The notes under the pieces are model-generated. The model did no database searches. It had not been told where the DNA came from and worked only from the letters and a program-made list of their open reading frames with translations. Below, piece after piece: positions 44,298-57,133 of a stretch of DNA of 64,000 nucleotides; positions within the stretch are counted from its first letter, which is position 1; the number at the start of each line of letters is the position of its first letter. This DNA is from Zychaea mexicana. Taxonomy: Eukaryota; Mucoromycota; Mucoromycetes; Mucorales; Lichtheimiaceae. The DNA is taken from NCBI RefSeq assembly GCF_025766255.1, contig NW_026516778.1, positions 62,001-126,000 of the forward strand, read 5' to 3'. Both the position numbers and the translations under genes were made by a program.

Positions 44298-47027
44298 ATG
44301 CAACAACTTGATGACCGTCCACCATTCTTATTACCTCGTCCTGTATGGGTAAACGATATTGATGTCATCCATTGCACCTCTTGCAATGCTGCGTTTGGTC
44401 CATTACGACGAAGGGTAAGTTTCTGTCTTACAAGCCCTTTTGCCCCCCCCATTCAAGGAACCATGACTTTTAAAACACTTTCTGAAAACATGGACCGTCT
44501 TTGTTACTTGAGTAAGGAACAACATATAAAAAACTGATTTTTGTGTCTCTCTTTTCTTTTTGTTTTATCATTCCGCAGCATCATTGTCGACATTGGTATG
44601 TCTTTAAGAGAGGAGGAGGGGGGCGTTGCTGAAGGGAAAAGGAAGAAAGAACTCAAGTATTATTCTTTTTTGTGTGTTATAAAAGCGGCAATATATTCTG
44701 TCATGAATGCTCGTCGAAAAGTGTACCTTTACCACAGCTTGGATATGGATCAAAACCTGTACGGGTGTGCAAAGGATGTTTCGAGGTGGCGTACTTGGTA
44801 ACTTATGCAATTGATGACGATCATGGCTTATCAACACAGGTGAGTCCGCTGTTATTATTACTACCACTTTACATGCTGCGCTATGGGAAAAAAGAGAATC
44901 TTACTGATAAGGATACATCTGGAGAAAATAGATCCACGGTACGCGAGGTCTTTTGGAGCTGATTGAAAAAGATAATGGTAAACTATAAAAGAAAACAGAG
45001 CGATATGTTTTGGAAGGAAAGGAAAAAAAAACTGATACGATCTAGAGCATGATTTACAAAACGTGGTCATGTATGGCGGCATTGATGCATTGATCTGGTT
45101 ATGTTGGTCTTCCACAAGTGTACAAATCCATCATCTAGCGACGACGACTCTTGCGATATTGGCCGAAAAAGAATCGATACGACCTGTCATTATCACCAAA
45201 TGGGCACTACCGCCATTATTACATCTGATTGAATTCTACGTCTACTACGAAATCAACACTAGTAAAAAAAAGAAGCTCAAGAAGAAAGGAAAAGCGGCAG
45301 CAACGGTTAGGGATAATGACGAAAACGTAAAAGAAGAGGACGACGACGATAATGATACCCCACAAGAAGTCATTCTTGAGATTGTGATCAATTGTACCCA
45401 CGTCTTTTATCAGTTGTCGCGTGCCGGTATATTCAGTCAATCCAATATTATTGATGATGGGGTGCTTTATACATTGTTGACATTGGCAGCGTATGATCCT
45501 GTACCACAGGACCATGAAAAGAAAAAGCAACAGAACGGACAACAACCCAATGGCGGTGATATGAATGGAAACGGACAAGAAGAAGAAGAAGCAAGGGCTG
45601 CAATAGCGGAGCAGTTCAAGGAACGGGTTCGCATCATTCAAAGTCTGGCTGCCAAGGCAGTATCAGCGATCAGTGCACCTGTCACCAACCAGCCCAGTGT
45701 GATTGAGCTGATAAGAGGGACGGATAAATTTGCTTATCTGCTACGGTCCACGAATGGCGAAGTGCGGAAATACATGGCAAAAACAATTGCTTATCTATCG
45801 TTGCGTAATGGTAACAGTTTTCCTGTGTGTGTACATGTGGTTCTTGCGATATACGTAATCCAGAAGACTAAAAAAAACACTTTTCAAGACAAATACAAAC
45901 CTGCTTTATTAGGAGGTGATGTGGCCCGTGCTTTAGTATCGATTATCGCACTCTTGCCACACACACAGCAGCAACAACAAGTAGAAGAGGGCGGCGACGA
46001 CGACGACATTGATGCTATGGAACAACGGAAACAAGATCACAGTTATTATCTTTCACGAAACGACGTGGATGAAGATCAGTATGGACCGGCCAATTCTTCA
46101 GCTGTTTCTCATGCATGCTGTGCACTTGCCAACTTTGCTACCAATAGTAAGTATTCCTCTTGTGATTAAACGTATTGCCTGACTCACGAACCATTCCTGT
46201 CTTGGCTGTAAAAATGCTTTGCGTGATAATAGATGAATCACAAAGCAATCTGATATCCCAACCCCGTGTGCTCAAGTATATATGCAATGTTCCTGCCGCA
46301 TTATCGGGCCATACAGAAGTCCATCGCCACGTAGCGCGTTGCCTAGCCAATTTTGCTCTTTACAGTAAGCGTCTTGTTTTAGTATTCAATGTCTCAATTC
46401 CATTAGGGGGTTTTTATCTAATCGCGCCTTCTGGTCACAGGCGAAAATAACGCTATTATGCTTGGCTATGCTGCTGTGGAGCAAGAGGAACAGAATAACA
46501 ACACTAGCAAAAAGAAGGAGAAAGGTACAACCACACGACGTCGTGGTGATCCGTACAACGTTCTTTCAACATTACTTGCCATGGGACAAAGTGCAAATGC
46601 CACACCGGATATACAACGACACATTGTACGAGCCATTGACAACCTCAGTTCTCAAGGTAAAACATGAAAGAGGGTGCTGACTTGTTAATATCACGTACTA
46701 AATTTTTCTCTCTCTCTGTGTGTAATAGTGTCCGGTGGCGAGCGATGGCGAGAGTTGTTCAAGGACGCACATGAATTCATATTGCGCATCATGGACGAAA
46801 GCGAGGATTCGGATACATTGAAACGGGCACAGAGCATTCATGAAAAGTCAGGGCAAGGATACGATTCATCCAATACTACGACCACAACGACGGACACAAC
46901 CCTGACAAAGACTGCCGCGTCAACGACTCACAAAAAGAAAACGAAAAAGAAAAACAAAAAGAAGAATAACAATGATGAAGCGTTGTCTCAAGATCATCAG
47001 CTACCGGGAGACAATCACACAACATAA
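44298..47027 (+). CDS. FYVE zinc-finger plus armadillo-like repeat protein
   Basis: Exons: 44298-44414, 44579-44595, 44686-44839, 44932-44977, 45046-45810, 45889-46146, 46233-46364, 46441-46656, 46729-47027; 667 residues. FYVE: WVNDIDVIHCTSCNAAF, then RRRHHCRHCGNIFCHEC (the RRHHC basic motif that binds PI3P), then KPVRVCKGCF. The rest is helical ARM-like (IRPVIITKWALPPLLHLI, VHRHVARCLANFAL, DIQRHIVRAIDNLSSQ) with acidic and Lys-rich inserts; the tail is Thr/Lys-rich. FYVE domains recruit proteins to endosomes, so an endosomal scaffold role is inferred. The 17-base second exon codes the core HHCRHC residues. An alternative start at 44103 adds 65 residues without recognisable content. Confidence 0.85.
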
Positions 47028-47370
47028 CCATACCGAGCACCAACAACCACCCTCTATATAAGAAATTGGCGATATTCAATCTAGAAATAAAGTGGAGGCA
47101 TTCTGTAAAACGATCAAAGAAAAAACAATCCCCCGGTGTTTTCCACGCCATAAACCAACAACACAGAAATTGTACAAAAAAATAAAGATCAAATATATAA
47201 ACAAGAAAGAAAAAGCTATACAAATTTGTGGGCAATTGGAGGTTTACTAATGCTTACTATAAAGTAGTAAATGGCTTTGTGGATGAAGAAACAGTGTGTG
47301 CAAAACAAAGACAGTTAGAATGGTGGGGTATTTGTTTGTTCAAGTGATGATGAACGGAATAATTTCTTTC

Positions 47371-47649
47371 TCAAGCAGAAGGAGCCATGGCAACTGCATT
47401 TGATTTGGAAGGAGTCGATGGTGTTGTCGTTGTTGCTGCTGCTGCTGGAGACGATGTTCTGGCGACAACGGGAGAAACAGAATTATTCGTGGTAGGAGTA
47501 GTGGTACTACTGTTGTTGTTGGCGGCTGTTGTGGTTGTGGGGACATTAGCATTGCTAGTACTGGTGCTACTGGAATTTGACGTTGTGGAAGGAGGTACAA
47601 CAGCAGCAGCGGATGCATGCTGTTGTTGTTCACTTTTCTTTTTCTGCAG

Positions 47650-47690
<41 letters not shown>

Positions 47691-50084
47691 GACGATGTAA
47701 TATTGCGGGTGATTTCTTTGGACTTGGTTTGTGGATAGTGTCATCATCGTCATTACCATCTTCTTCTTCTCTTGATGCCATTCGTTTCCGTTTTGGTGAT
47801 TCTGAAACAACAGTGCTACCAGTAGTACTAGTCGTAGGATGACCTTCACGTTTGACAGTGTACTCGGTTGCTGTAGTAGTAGTAGAAGTCAATGTCGGCG
47901 CAGGGAGTGTGTGTTTTGATGATTCAAGTGGTGGAGGTGGTGGTGATTTCTTCGTCACTGTTGTTGTTGAAGTAAACGGTACAGAGATAGGTGTTTTTGT
48001 TGGGGATGATGATGGTCTCCTACCGATGTGTTGTGGAGCAGGTAATGTACTATTATCTATACCATTCATAGGTGGGTATGGATGGTGCGTTGACAAAGGA
48101 CGCGATGTTGTTGTCGTTGTTGTCGTTGCCGGATACCGCTCCTGCTTTCTCACCGACTCAAATTCAGGCACGGCTCTAGGTCGCCGTCCTGCTTGTACAC
48201 GCTGTTTTTCTTCAGCAAGTGTTGGGTCAGGACTTGCTATATAGTGTACTGAAGAAAATGGAAGTTGTTGTTGTTTTTGTTGCTGTTGTTGAGGCGGAGG
48301 AGGTGGTGGTGGTGGTGGTGGCTGTGAGAGAGAAGATTCACCACTGTCATTACCATGTGTGGCAAATGAAGAAGGCTGTTGTAGTGACGGTGGCGGTTGT
48401 TGTTGTTGTTGCGGATGTTGGTCAACCGGGGGCGGAGGTGAAGTAGATGCTCCCCGACTGCTCTGGTACTGGTAAGGATTAGTGACATCTTGAGGCACAG
48501 GTGTATCAGGTGGATGACTGTACAGAAACAGAATAATGACGATGACGACGACGTTAGTACATGTCGAGAAAACAACAATTCCATTCCTTTCTCAATAGCC
48601 CCAATAGTATGACTGATTATATTACCTGTTTCCTGATCTAGTATGTTGTCCTGTCCGCAAACACTCGATGCGTTGCCGTATGCGCTTATTATTGGGCTCA
48701 AGATCTGCCGCTCGTTTATATGCATCCAGTGCATCCTGCACCTGGTTTGTGCTTGATTCATACAGTGTGCCCAGATTGTACCAGACCTCACTCATTGTAG
48801 GACTTAGGCGAATAGCGCGGTTGTAAGCGTCTAATGCATCGTGGTGCTATATGTTTACGTAAAATAAGTATTATTTTTTTCATATCCCGGAAAACCACAC
48901 CTCGGTAAAGATTACGGCAATCATCGTCATCATATAAACGGTAGTCGGTACCTGATTGATTTGGTAGTACAACACCCCAATGGAGCACCAAAACGCCGGA
49001 TTCCGAGCATCCCGATAAACCGACTGCTGATACGCCTCATAAGCCTTGTGATAATTTTGCTCGTAAATGTAACAGCGACCCAAGAGGTACCAGGACTGAG
49101 CATCGTTACTGTCAGCCTTGAGCGAGCGGGTCAAGTACTCGATGGCATTAGCCTGACTTGAAAATGAGGTATTGGTGTGGTGGAAGAGCCAGCCGTATTG
49201 TTGCAGCACCTTGGCGTCATCCGGTTTTTCCGCCAGCACGCGTTCATAGGCTTCCTTGGCGCGTTCGTACTCGTGCTGCTGCTCATACACGTGGCCTGTC
49301 TGGTACCAAATGTCGACTTGGGTCAATGGTTTCGGCGGATTATGCAGAATGTAGCGGAAACACTGCAGACTCAGGTCGTAGTTTTGTTGTTGCTTGTAAA
49401 TGATCCCCAATCGAAAATAGATTTCGTTGGCTTTTTCAAAAGAGGCGTCCATCCGGATGACAGCAGAAAACGCTTCTTCTGCATGCTCGAGTGAGCCGTA
49501 TCGGTCGTACAAGATGCCAATTCCGTACCAGAGCTTAGGGTCCTGTATAAATTACGTGAGTTTAAAATACAGGGGAGGGGGAAGAATAAGTGTGTTGTGT
49601 CACCTTTGGGTTGTCCAAATACTTGAGTGCCTGCTGGTAGGCATGGTAGGCATCCTGCAGATCCTCCATCATCAAGTGACAGTGGCCCAGCGCACTCCAG
49701 ACTTCGCCGTTGGAGTCCTGGATGGTCAAGACCCGCTTAAAGTACTTGACGGCCCGTTCGAGCTGGTCCTGGTTACGGTAGAGTGACGCAATCCGGAACA
49801 ATGCGCCCACGGAACTGGTGTTGTGTTTGAGTGCTGACTTGTAAAAGGTCATGGCGCGAGTCCAGTCGGTCATCATTTCCGCCAGATTTCCTTAATGTGA
49901 GAATGTGTGTGAGTGAGTGAGTGAGTGAGTGAGTGATTTTTGAAACTTTTGACTTTTCCCCCCTTCTTTTCCCTTTTTGCCCGCACCATAGACACACACA
50001 CTTTTTCAAAGTACCTAGTGTTAACCATGCCTGTTCGTTGACGGTAGTAAGTCGATCAGCTACAGATGATACCTGCGACGACAT
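47371..50084 (-). CDS. CYC8: General transcriptional corepressor Ssn6/Cyc8 (TPR protein)
   Basis: Exons: 50084-50015, 49890-49604, 49542-48952, 48846-48626, 48517-47371; 771 residues. After MSSQVSSVADRLT come about ten TPR units, including AWLTLGNLAEMMTDWTRAMT, LWYGIGILYDRYGSLEHAEE, DIWYQTGHVYEQQHEYERAK, SWYLLGRCYIYEQNYHKAYE, FWCSIGVLYYQINQ and EVWYNLGTLYESS. They end near residue 385. The remainder is disordered (Pro, Gln, Thr, Ser), with a 15-residue poly-Gln run coded by a CAA/CAG repeat. TPR order and sequence match Ssn6, which works with Tup1 to repress many promoters. The tail is shorter than in yeast. Confidence 0.93.
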
Positions 50085-50700
50085 CTTGCTTTCCTAATAA
50101 CGTCACATGTGTGAGACATGATGTCGCATACAAAGATAAAGAGAGGAGAGGGAAAGAAAAAGAGAGAGAGAGAGAGAAAAAGAAAGCCAAATACCTTTTT
50201 ATTATGCAGATGTGCAGACCAGACAGAAACGAGTAAAAGGAAAAAGAAGAGGAAGGGTGTGAAGGAAGGGGAAAGGAAAAAAAAAAGGTCCTCAACGGAG
50301 AAGGAAAAAAGTAAGTTTGATGTCGTGTGTTTACTAGTACTGCACTTCATCCCATCAAGGCACACACAAACAATGCAAAGGTGCCCTCCTTCCTCTCGGC
50401 TTGTTGATTTCTGGCCTGCCGACGTCTGATGAATCGCCCTTTACTGTTTTCGGCAAAGAGTGACATACTCCTACTACTATACTACTACTACTACTACTAT
50501 TTCCTCCCATGATCGTTGTAAAGTGTTGCCACTCAGCTGAAACACACACACACTTCTCTTTCTAGTATCTGGCTGGCTTCCAAGTACAACTAGTAGTAGT
50601 ATATTACAAAAGTTAAAAAAATAAGGGGGTGGGGGGCATTATGTACAAAAATAAAAAAAAAATAAGAAAGTAATTATGTACAATTGTGAATGAGGGTGAT
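50085..50700. other. Promoter of CYC8 and 3' space of the ADAM gene
   Basis: About 615 bases. The first 200 before the CYC8 start are CT-rich on its strand (GA-rich as shown), a common fungal promoter feature. A TACTAC triplet run lies near 50475-50500. No gene seen. Confidence 0.5.
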
Positions 50701-53700
50701 TTATGCGCCTGTCGATTTCGCTCGTCGATGACGTTGTCCCTCGGATGCTATGGCAATGTCAACAACGGCCATTGCTGCTGCACCTCCGGTCGCAATCACA
50801 GTACTGTCAGCACCAGCAGAAGTACCATAGTCTATGGGTGCCATTTCGTGATGATGATGCTGCTTTCCCTGGTGAAACCCGATACGCCGAGCAGTGCTAG
50901 TCGATCCGTGTAACGAGCTGTCCGTTGCCGTTGTTTCAGTCGGATGCAGCGAGGGCAAATAATTGCTGCCTTCCGATTGATTGTAACGGTGCTGGTGTGA
51001 CGGAGATCGTGTCGAGTGGGTATCTGATGCTGGGTAGTGGTGATGGTTCCTCCAAGTATTATCATTACTATTACCCATGTCGTCATTATTACTAGTGGCG
51101 TTGTTGTTGTTCCGTCGTATTATGCTTTCAGACGGCCATCCTGGTGCTCTTACTGCTGGTGCTGATGTGTCTATCAAGTGATGATGGTTACTGCTGCCTG
51201 TACTGTTACTATGTTTAATACTATTATTGTTGTTGTTGATGTTTGATAATATGACTTCTGCCGATGTTGCTGCTGCATCATGAAAGCCCGTGCTTTGTTG
51301 CTGCTGTGTTCTTCTTATTGTAATCGCCGTATCTGCATCACTCATACTTTGTTGTCGTTGTCGATTTCCTGGTCCTCCTCCGACTACTCCTTCACCGCCA
51401 GTACCAGGGCCGCCGCCACCACCGCCGTTATCATTATTACTACTACTCATTCCACCCATATCATCGAGTTGATAACTGCTAGTGTTTGCAATGGAGGAGG
51501 GTCTAGAATCCTTGTCCTTGGATGCCAGACGGTTCCGGCGATAACGAGATATAATGAACCAGGCTAGCCACCCCAATAAGCCGAGTATGATCAAACTGCC
51601 AAACAGAAAGACAGGAATGGCTATTTGTTTGTTCTGAGCCACCCATGCCTTGAGCGTATTCACTGAACAATCGGATGGAAAACAAGAACCAGCCCCCAAA
51701 ACAAAAAAAAGTTATTGTTGTTGTTTTAGAAAAAAGAACCTGGGCCCTTGGAAGTTGTTGAAAAGTTGTAGCTTACATGCTCCAGTACTAACACAGGCAC
51801 CTTTCTCGCATATACTGGCAAGGCCACAACCAGTGCCGTCCAGAAAGACGCCACTGAGCACGAGACAGTTGCCTGGGTCCAAGGGATCAGCGCAGCTAAT
51901 GAGACACGAATCTTTTTGAAACGAGCATTCTTCGGTGACGCCAAGACGCATGCCACGCGCGATGCACTGTTCGTCACGAGACGTACAGACGCCAGAGGCA
52001 CAATTCATTGTATTGTTTGCGCAGGCCGACCTGTTCTCTTGATAGACGTCTGCAGGACAGGATGTGGATTCCCCTGTACAGTATTCCGGGATATCGCACT
52101 CCGATACTGCAGGGCGACACATGGCTGTGGATGGAGCCACGGTGCAGTTGAGACAGCACTGTTGACTATAGTCACTAAAAGAACAAACATTTGTTGTTAT
52201 GCAATGTGTAACCATGGTTTCATCAACAAACAAGCAAACAAACAAACAAACATTGATGTCTTGAAGATGTGTCTACTATCCACACCAGACATCTCTCTCT
52301 CTCTTTCTCTCTCTCTTCATGATTCATAAAAGAACTTACTCGCACACTGCACCCGTTTTCAATTTACATGTCTTTGCATGACAACATGCACTATCGGTCA
52401 GTCCCGAATCACATTCTTCGCCCGGTTCCAAAATGCCATTACCACACATGGTAAACGATGTTGTATCACGTAGATCTGGCGCTGTGGTACGCACATTTTA
52501 GAACAAATTGTTTCCAAAAAAAAAAAAAAAAGGTTATTTTACTTACATTGAAGACAGTAGCCGATATTTGGAAAAGACCCACAAATATCGGATATGGAGC
52601 ACGGACTAAAGTCTTCGCTCGTCACATTGCTCGTCGGATTCATCAGGTATGTGTCACCCGCGCTGCATTTGCTGTCACTTAGTGGACAACAACTACAACC
52701 AGAAAGCGAACAGGGACACGTCTGTGCGGTGCAATCATGGATCGCTCCTAAAATAAAGTAGTAGTTCCATTTGAGGGGTCTATAGAATACCCAATGCTGG
52801 GATGGGCTTTGTTTTTGCCCCCAATCAAAGAACAACATACCAAATCCATGTCCAATCTCATGAGCTACGACCTTCCATTCATCCCGTGTTATTGACGAAA
52901 CGCCTGTACCGGATACCCATTCCGATGCTCCGTTTTCTAGATCATTTAAGCTGACGGATTAGTTTTAGCCCGCTTCCCCCTCTTTCTTATGTCTATACTT
53001 GCCTTCAATCTGTTGTGACACTTGGGATTCACACAGTTGGCTTAACCACGCTATTCCAACTTTGACACCCGTGCTAAAAAAAAATAGGGGGGGGGGGGTT
53101 AAGTTGACGATCAAAACCAAAATTGCCCTCTTTTTGAGACACACATAGTGGGGAACTTACGAGCATTTCGTCATTAAATGCCACAACGCGGCCCCATCAT
53201 CCCCTCGTTTTCCACGCCACAAGCTAAAATCTGAAAGCCGATCATTGATGCTATAGAAACTCGAGCATTCCTGGTTCCAATTCTGGCGAGAGCTTGGATG
53301 GCGTGGACATTCAGGCTGAGACATTTGAATGTAGATCAAGCCGAGCGAGATGTTGAATGTGCGTTCGTAGACAGCCGAGGCAACGTTCCAGTCATTGATG
53401 ATTTGGAGTCGTGCAAAGCGGATACTGCCGTAGGATTGGACGTAGGTGCAATCGGCGACTGCACCCATGTATGCAATTTTGCGTGTGCTCGGACATCCAC
53501 TGAGTGGATTGAATCGTTTTGTAAAGTGGTGAGGGTTGTTGTTGTCGTTGTTGTTGTTCTTGAGAGAGAAAATGTTTGCATGGAGTGGAGATACCGACGA
53601 AGTATTTCGCATTCCTGTTAGTTTTTGGTTGAATTGCATTTCTTCCATGGAACACATGAAATCGGCGTCGTCGTCGTCAGAGGATCGCGCTATTAATTGA

Positions 53701-54566
53701 CCATCTCTTATTGATGACGGTTGTTGCATATCCGAGTCGCGATATATCACCATGGGAGCATGTGATGAGGGTATTGGATCGTCGTCGCGTTTGCTAAGAT
53801 GGAAATTCGTTGTTGTTTTAATATGGTAAATGTCGGATGCGAGCATAAATGCACCTTCAAACAAAGGGTACGGATATGGATGTCTATAACGTATAGTTTG
53901 CCGTTAGATATAACCAAGATAATCGTGAGGGCGGGGATTTTTTCCTCTTCGAAAAATAAATATAAAAGGCACTTTGTTTAATCTTACTCGTCGTCGTCTC
54001 GAACAATAGTAATTCTCGCCCATCCACTCGCTGTACTACCATCGTCAATCTCAGCGACGCCTTTAAATATTCGATGATCGTGTGGATGTAGAGCTTCTTC
54101 GACAAAATCATCTATAGAATCGTCGTCGTCGTCGTCATCGTTGTCTGCGTCAGTTTTTCTTCGTCGTTCTCCGTGTCCGTATGTAAGCGTCGTTGCATCC
54201 GGATGGAATAAATCATGATTAGGTGTCAAATGCAAGCTGATACGTGTATCGAATGCAGTAAATCGTAATGTAAAACTATCGCTGTGTTTAATAGTAGTAG
54301 CAGGAGAGTGTTGTTTTGTTGTGTGGTGATGTAGTATTATTTCGGGGTTGTCTAATGGTTCTATTCGGGATATCCGTTCAGCAGGTACAGAATGGCCTAA
54401 TCCATATAAAAAAGACGGCTACGTTAGCGGTTTTTATCAAGTAAGGAAGGAGGTGGGGGGGGGGTGTGGGTGGACCGAGAGTAGCATTCAAAGTGTAAAA
54501 CGTACTGCTGATTTGTCCAATGCCGCAAAGTAATACTAAAACGATCAAAAATCGTGAAAGGATCAT
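50701..54566 (-). CDS. ADAM-family metalloprotease (M12B) with disintegrin domain and TM anchor
   Basis: Exons: 54566-54506, 54396-53988, 53883-53161, 53073-53003, 52936-52841, 52747-52547, 52481-52340, 52174-51777, 51662-50701; 1020 residues. Signal peptide MILSRFLIVLVLLCGIGQIS; prodomain to about 300, with a dibasic FTKRFNPLSGCPSTR site. The protease carries VVAHEIGHGFGAIHDC, the complete HExxHxxGxxHD zinc site, and a LMNPTS Met-turn. The disintegrin/Cys-rich part starts MCGNGILEPGEECDSG and holds many Cys. TM helix: IAIPVFLFGSLIILGLLGWL; cytosolic tail of about 280 disordered residues. ADAMs are surface sheddases in animals; fungal members are few (e.g. Mde10 of fission yeast). The intron at 53002-52937 uses a GC donor, required to keep phase. 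Confidence 0.94.
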
Positions 54567-55250
54567 GAGGACCTATTTCTATTAATTCTTGCTTTCCCAC
54601 AAAAGAAAGCGGTGGGGTTGGTGTGGGAATGACGAGGAGAAGCGTAACCCGAGAATTTAGGTTTTTTGGCGGATCGAGACTGAACTAAAAGTATAAGGAG
54701 GAGGCAATGGACTCTTTGAAATAAGCAATTCGAGCCAAGGGTTATATTTCAATATATAAAAGAGAAGAGATCAGCTGTCCATTAAAGCAAGAAAGAAGGG
54801 CTGGAAAATTTAAAAGAATCGAGAGGGTTATAATACTTAGACACACACAAAAAAACAACCCAAATTTGGGACTTGTCTGCCAACGAGATTTTCAGGCACT
54901 GGAACTTCTTCTTGGCACTCCTTTTTATTCGAGAAACATTGTTTAAATCGTCGGATCAAAATTATTATTACTGCTTTTTCTTTCCTTTGAACAACTGCGC
55001 GATCGATCAGCATTGAGAAAAGCTGATGACACCATGTTGTCGTTCTTGACTGCATATGTCTGTAATGATAAGAGGTTGGTATGCCATTGTTACCTTTCAT
55101 GACGACAGCAAATGTAACACACCACTGATGGATACACAACAACAACGCATTTTTGGTTCAGATTCAGGGAGGTGGAAAGATAACTCCGCAGGAGGTTTCA
55201 GTTCAATTTCAAGGCTATGTCTTGTTTTCTCAAGCATGTTTTTACCGACT
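54567..55250. other. Spacer, coding-like traces only
   Basis: About 680 bases upstream of the ADAM gene. A minus-strand stretch near 55100-55245 reads LEIELKPPAELSFHLPESEP, which looks protein-like but does not join in phase to the gene to its right. Nothing else supported. Confidence 0.35.
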
Positions 55251-56048
55251 CTATTCATTTTGTTCATTGTGTATGATATGTACGTAATGTGGCATAAAAG
55301 GAGGGAGGAACTGTATGTAGATGCCTCGATTTCAAGGCGGCACAGGGGAGAAAATCGACATTTACTGTATGTTGCATGAGAGTTAAATCGTTGTTATTGC
55401 CATAGACGACTACCATGACGTTGTCAATGGCATCAGAGAAACTATCATAGCTCCATGGAGAGAGCAAATGTTGAGTATAAATGTAATACGTTGGAGTTGC
55501 TATAAATAATCTACTACTACGCTATTGTTACGAAATGTCTAATAAGTGATAACTTTTACGTACATTGAAGAAGCCATCAGCATGATGTCTTACTGCTACT
55601 TTGAACACGTCATCATCATCAGCAGTAATTAGCAATGAATAATAAAAGTCTTCTTGCGAGATGATAAAGTGTCGAACCATTTGCAAGTCGAGTTCCATCA
55701 TCTGTACCTGAAGAGAGAAATTAAATTGAGCTCAGGATTATGTCTTGTTGCGGTGCCTTAATTCAATCTGTGTGTCGACGCCGCAATTTTAACGTTGCAC
55801 CATCGAGAACTCATGATAGTAATACTCAAGCGCCCTTATTCTTAAATAATGTCAAAGCTTTCTTCTTTTTCTTGAAAAGCCAGCAGATATTGCCGAAATC
55901 CATGGACACTCCTAGTTGCTTCGAGCATGACAATTCTATCATTTGAAAAAGAACGCTTCTTGGTACTTTTTTGGGATTTAGGTTCTCCACCACTTGCTTA
56001 TGTAATTTGTTATCAATGGAAACTGCTGCATAAATTTTTTGCGGCATG
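55251..56048 (-). CDS. Unidentified multi-exon gene
   Basis: Three exons join in phase: 55707-55564, 55521-55366, 55310-55251. They give VQMMELDLQMVRHFIISQED, DDVFKVAVRHHADGFFN, then LFIATPTYYIYTQHLLSPWS, YDSFSDAIDNVMVVVYG and a short tail. The middle intron is only 42 bases but has GTACGT, a branch-point-like CGTAAC and TAG. An upstream ORF from 56048 (MPQKIYAAVSIDNKLHKQVV, VLFQMIELSCSKQLGV) probably gives the first exon, but I could not fix its donor; GGA|GTGTCC near 55904 keeps phase. I do not recognise the family. The protein looks soluble. Confidence 0.35.
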
Positions 56049-56214
56049 ATTGTCGTTCTCCGTATCATACCCGCCTTTGGCGGTCAGACATCAGATCTCT
56101 CTCTCTCACTCTTTTATATTAAAAGAAACTACTAATCAAACACTGACGGTAACCACATTCGCGTAACGTCATTCCCCAATTTTGTAAAGTGGTTTATATT
56201 GCCAATCATCTACT

Positions 56215-56391
56215 ATGACAAATAACACCAAGACCAGCAACATAGACCCAGCCAATGTCGAAAATAATGAACCTGGAATCGTCAAAGAAAAGCAGCGACA
56301 AGAGAAAGATTCGTTGCGACGCAAAACGTCAAGTTCGGGTGGTATAGCTACGAAGCGTGGCTTTACAAAGCTTGTACGAAACAACAAGTAA
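56215..56391 (+). CDS. Hypothetical 58-residue basic protein
   Basis: An ORF with a CT-rich stretch and TATA-like ATATTAAAAG about 95 bases upstream. It reads MTNNTKTSNIDPANVENN, then KEKQRQEKDSLRRKTSSSGG and ends in a Lys/Arg-rich tail. It is hydrophilic, basic and probably disordered. The sequence looks protein-like rather than random, but I know no family. It is divergent to the unidentified minus-strand gene, 166 bases away. Confidence 0.35.
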   Translation: MTNNTKTSNIDPANVENNEPGIVKEKQRQEKDSLRRKTSSSGGIATKRGFTKLVRNNK

Positions 56392-56712
56392 ATACAAGTT
56401 TAAGTGAAAAAGAGATTGATTCGCGCTATCCATATAAGCGTAGACATTCAGGGCTCCGTCCCAATCCTCTTCTACAGATCCTTTCCTTGCATTTTGTTGC
56501 ATGCATGTACTTTTCGTTTTTTGTGGGAGAGTTCGGTGGTGTAAAAGCGTCTAGGAGAAATTTGTTGTGATAGTAAAGGAAGTAGCGGCGATGGCGCAAT
56601 GGATCTTGGTCGCTGGGAGCGTTGTTGGTTTGCTAGCTGCGAATCAACGGAAGATAGAGATACGATGTTGGAATCGAGAAAGATTGTGAGATATCATCAA
56701 AGCGACGGATTC

Positions 56713-57133
56713 TCAAAAGATGCACGTTGTTGGGCATGTCGACTTCTGATTTTGGGTCAAAAACCGGTGATCCCCGAGGCTCTCCCTCCATGTCGGAAAC
56801 CCTCTGTCTTTACCTGGGCTTGGGACCAGCATCCTTATAGATGGCGACATTATTTCCTTACTTATAAATAAGTTTTGGAAGTAGTTTTGACTGTCGGGCT
56901 TCTTTACTTCGGTCGGGTGGCTGGATTGCCGATCCCTCCCGTACAAGGAATAAGACAGATAGTCTCTCCGGGGCATCTAAAGATGCATTCAGAGTCATTA
57001 ACTGAATTCTGGCTATGGAGAAACGTAGCAACCCTTCCCCGTAGATTATAGAGACTCTAATTTGAGTAGGCAATAAGCCTTCTAACCCCTGAATAAATGT
57101 GGACTTATCTACCGAAGTGGTCCTCCTCTCCAT
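56713..57133 (-). pseudogene. Unidentified coding remnant, probably transposon-derived
   Basis: Overlapping minus-strand frames carry TFIQGLEGLLPTQIRVSIIY and GEGLLRFSIARIQLMTLN, then SHPTEVKKPDSQNYF and PSPGKDRGFPTWRE in shifted frames. Further fragments continue up to about 57400. The pattern of protein-like blocks broken by stops suggests a decayed mobile-element ORF, perhaps a LINE ORF1, but I cannot name it. Confidence 0.3.

Noticed and set aside
47387..47692. Plus-strand ORF ending in a long poly-Cys run
   Set aside because: It is the antisense of the poly-Gln tract in Ssn6/Cyc8; the Cys run is a shadow of CAA/CAG repeats.
55056..55379. Plus-strand 107-residue ORF with a hydrophobic segment
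   Set aside because: It lies opposite in-phase exons of the minus-strand gene, which have splice sites; no supporting motif on the plus strand.
56586..56660. Possible tRNA (TGGCGCAATGG resembles an A box)
   Set aside because: No matching B box or cloverleaf at the right distance.
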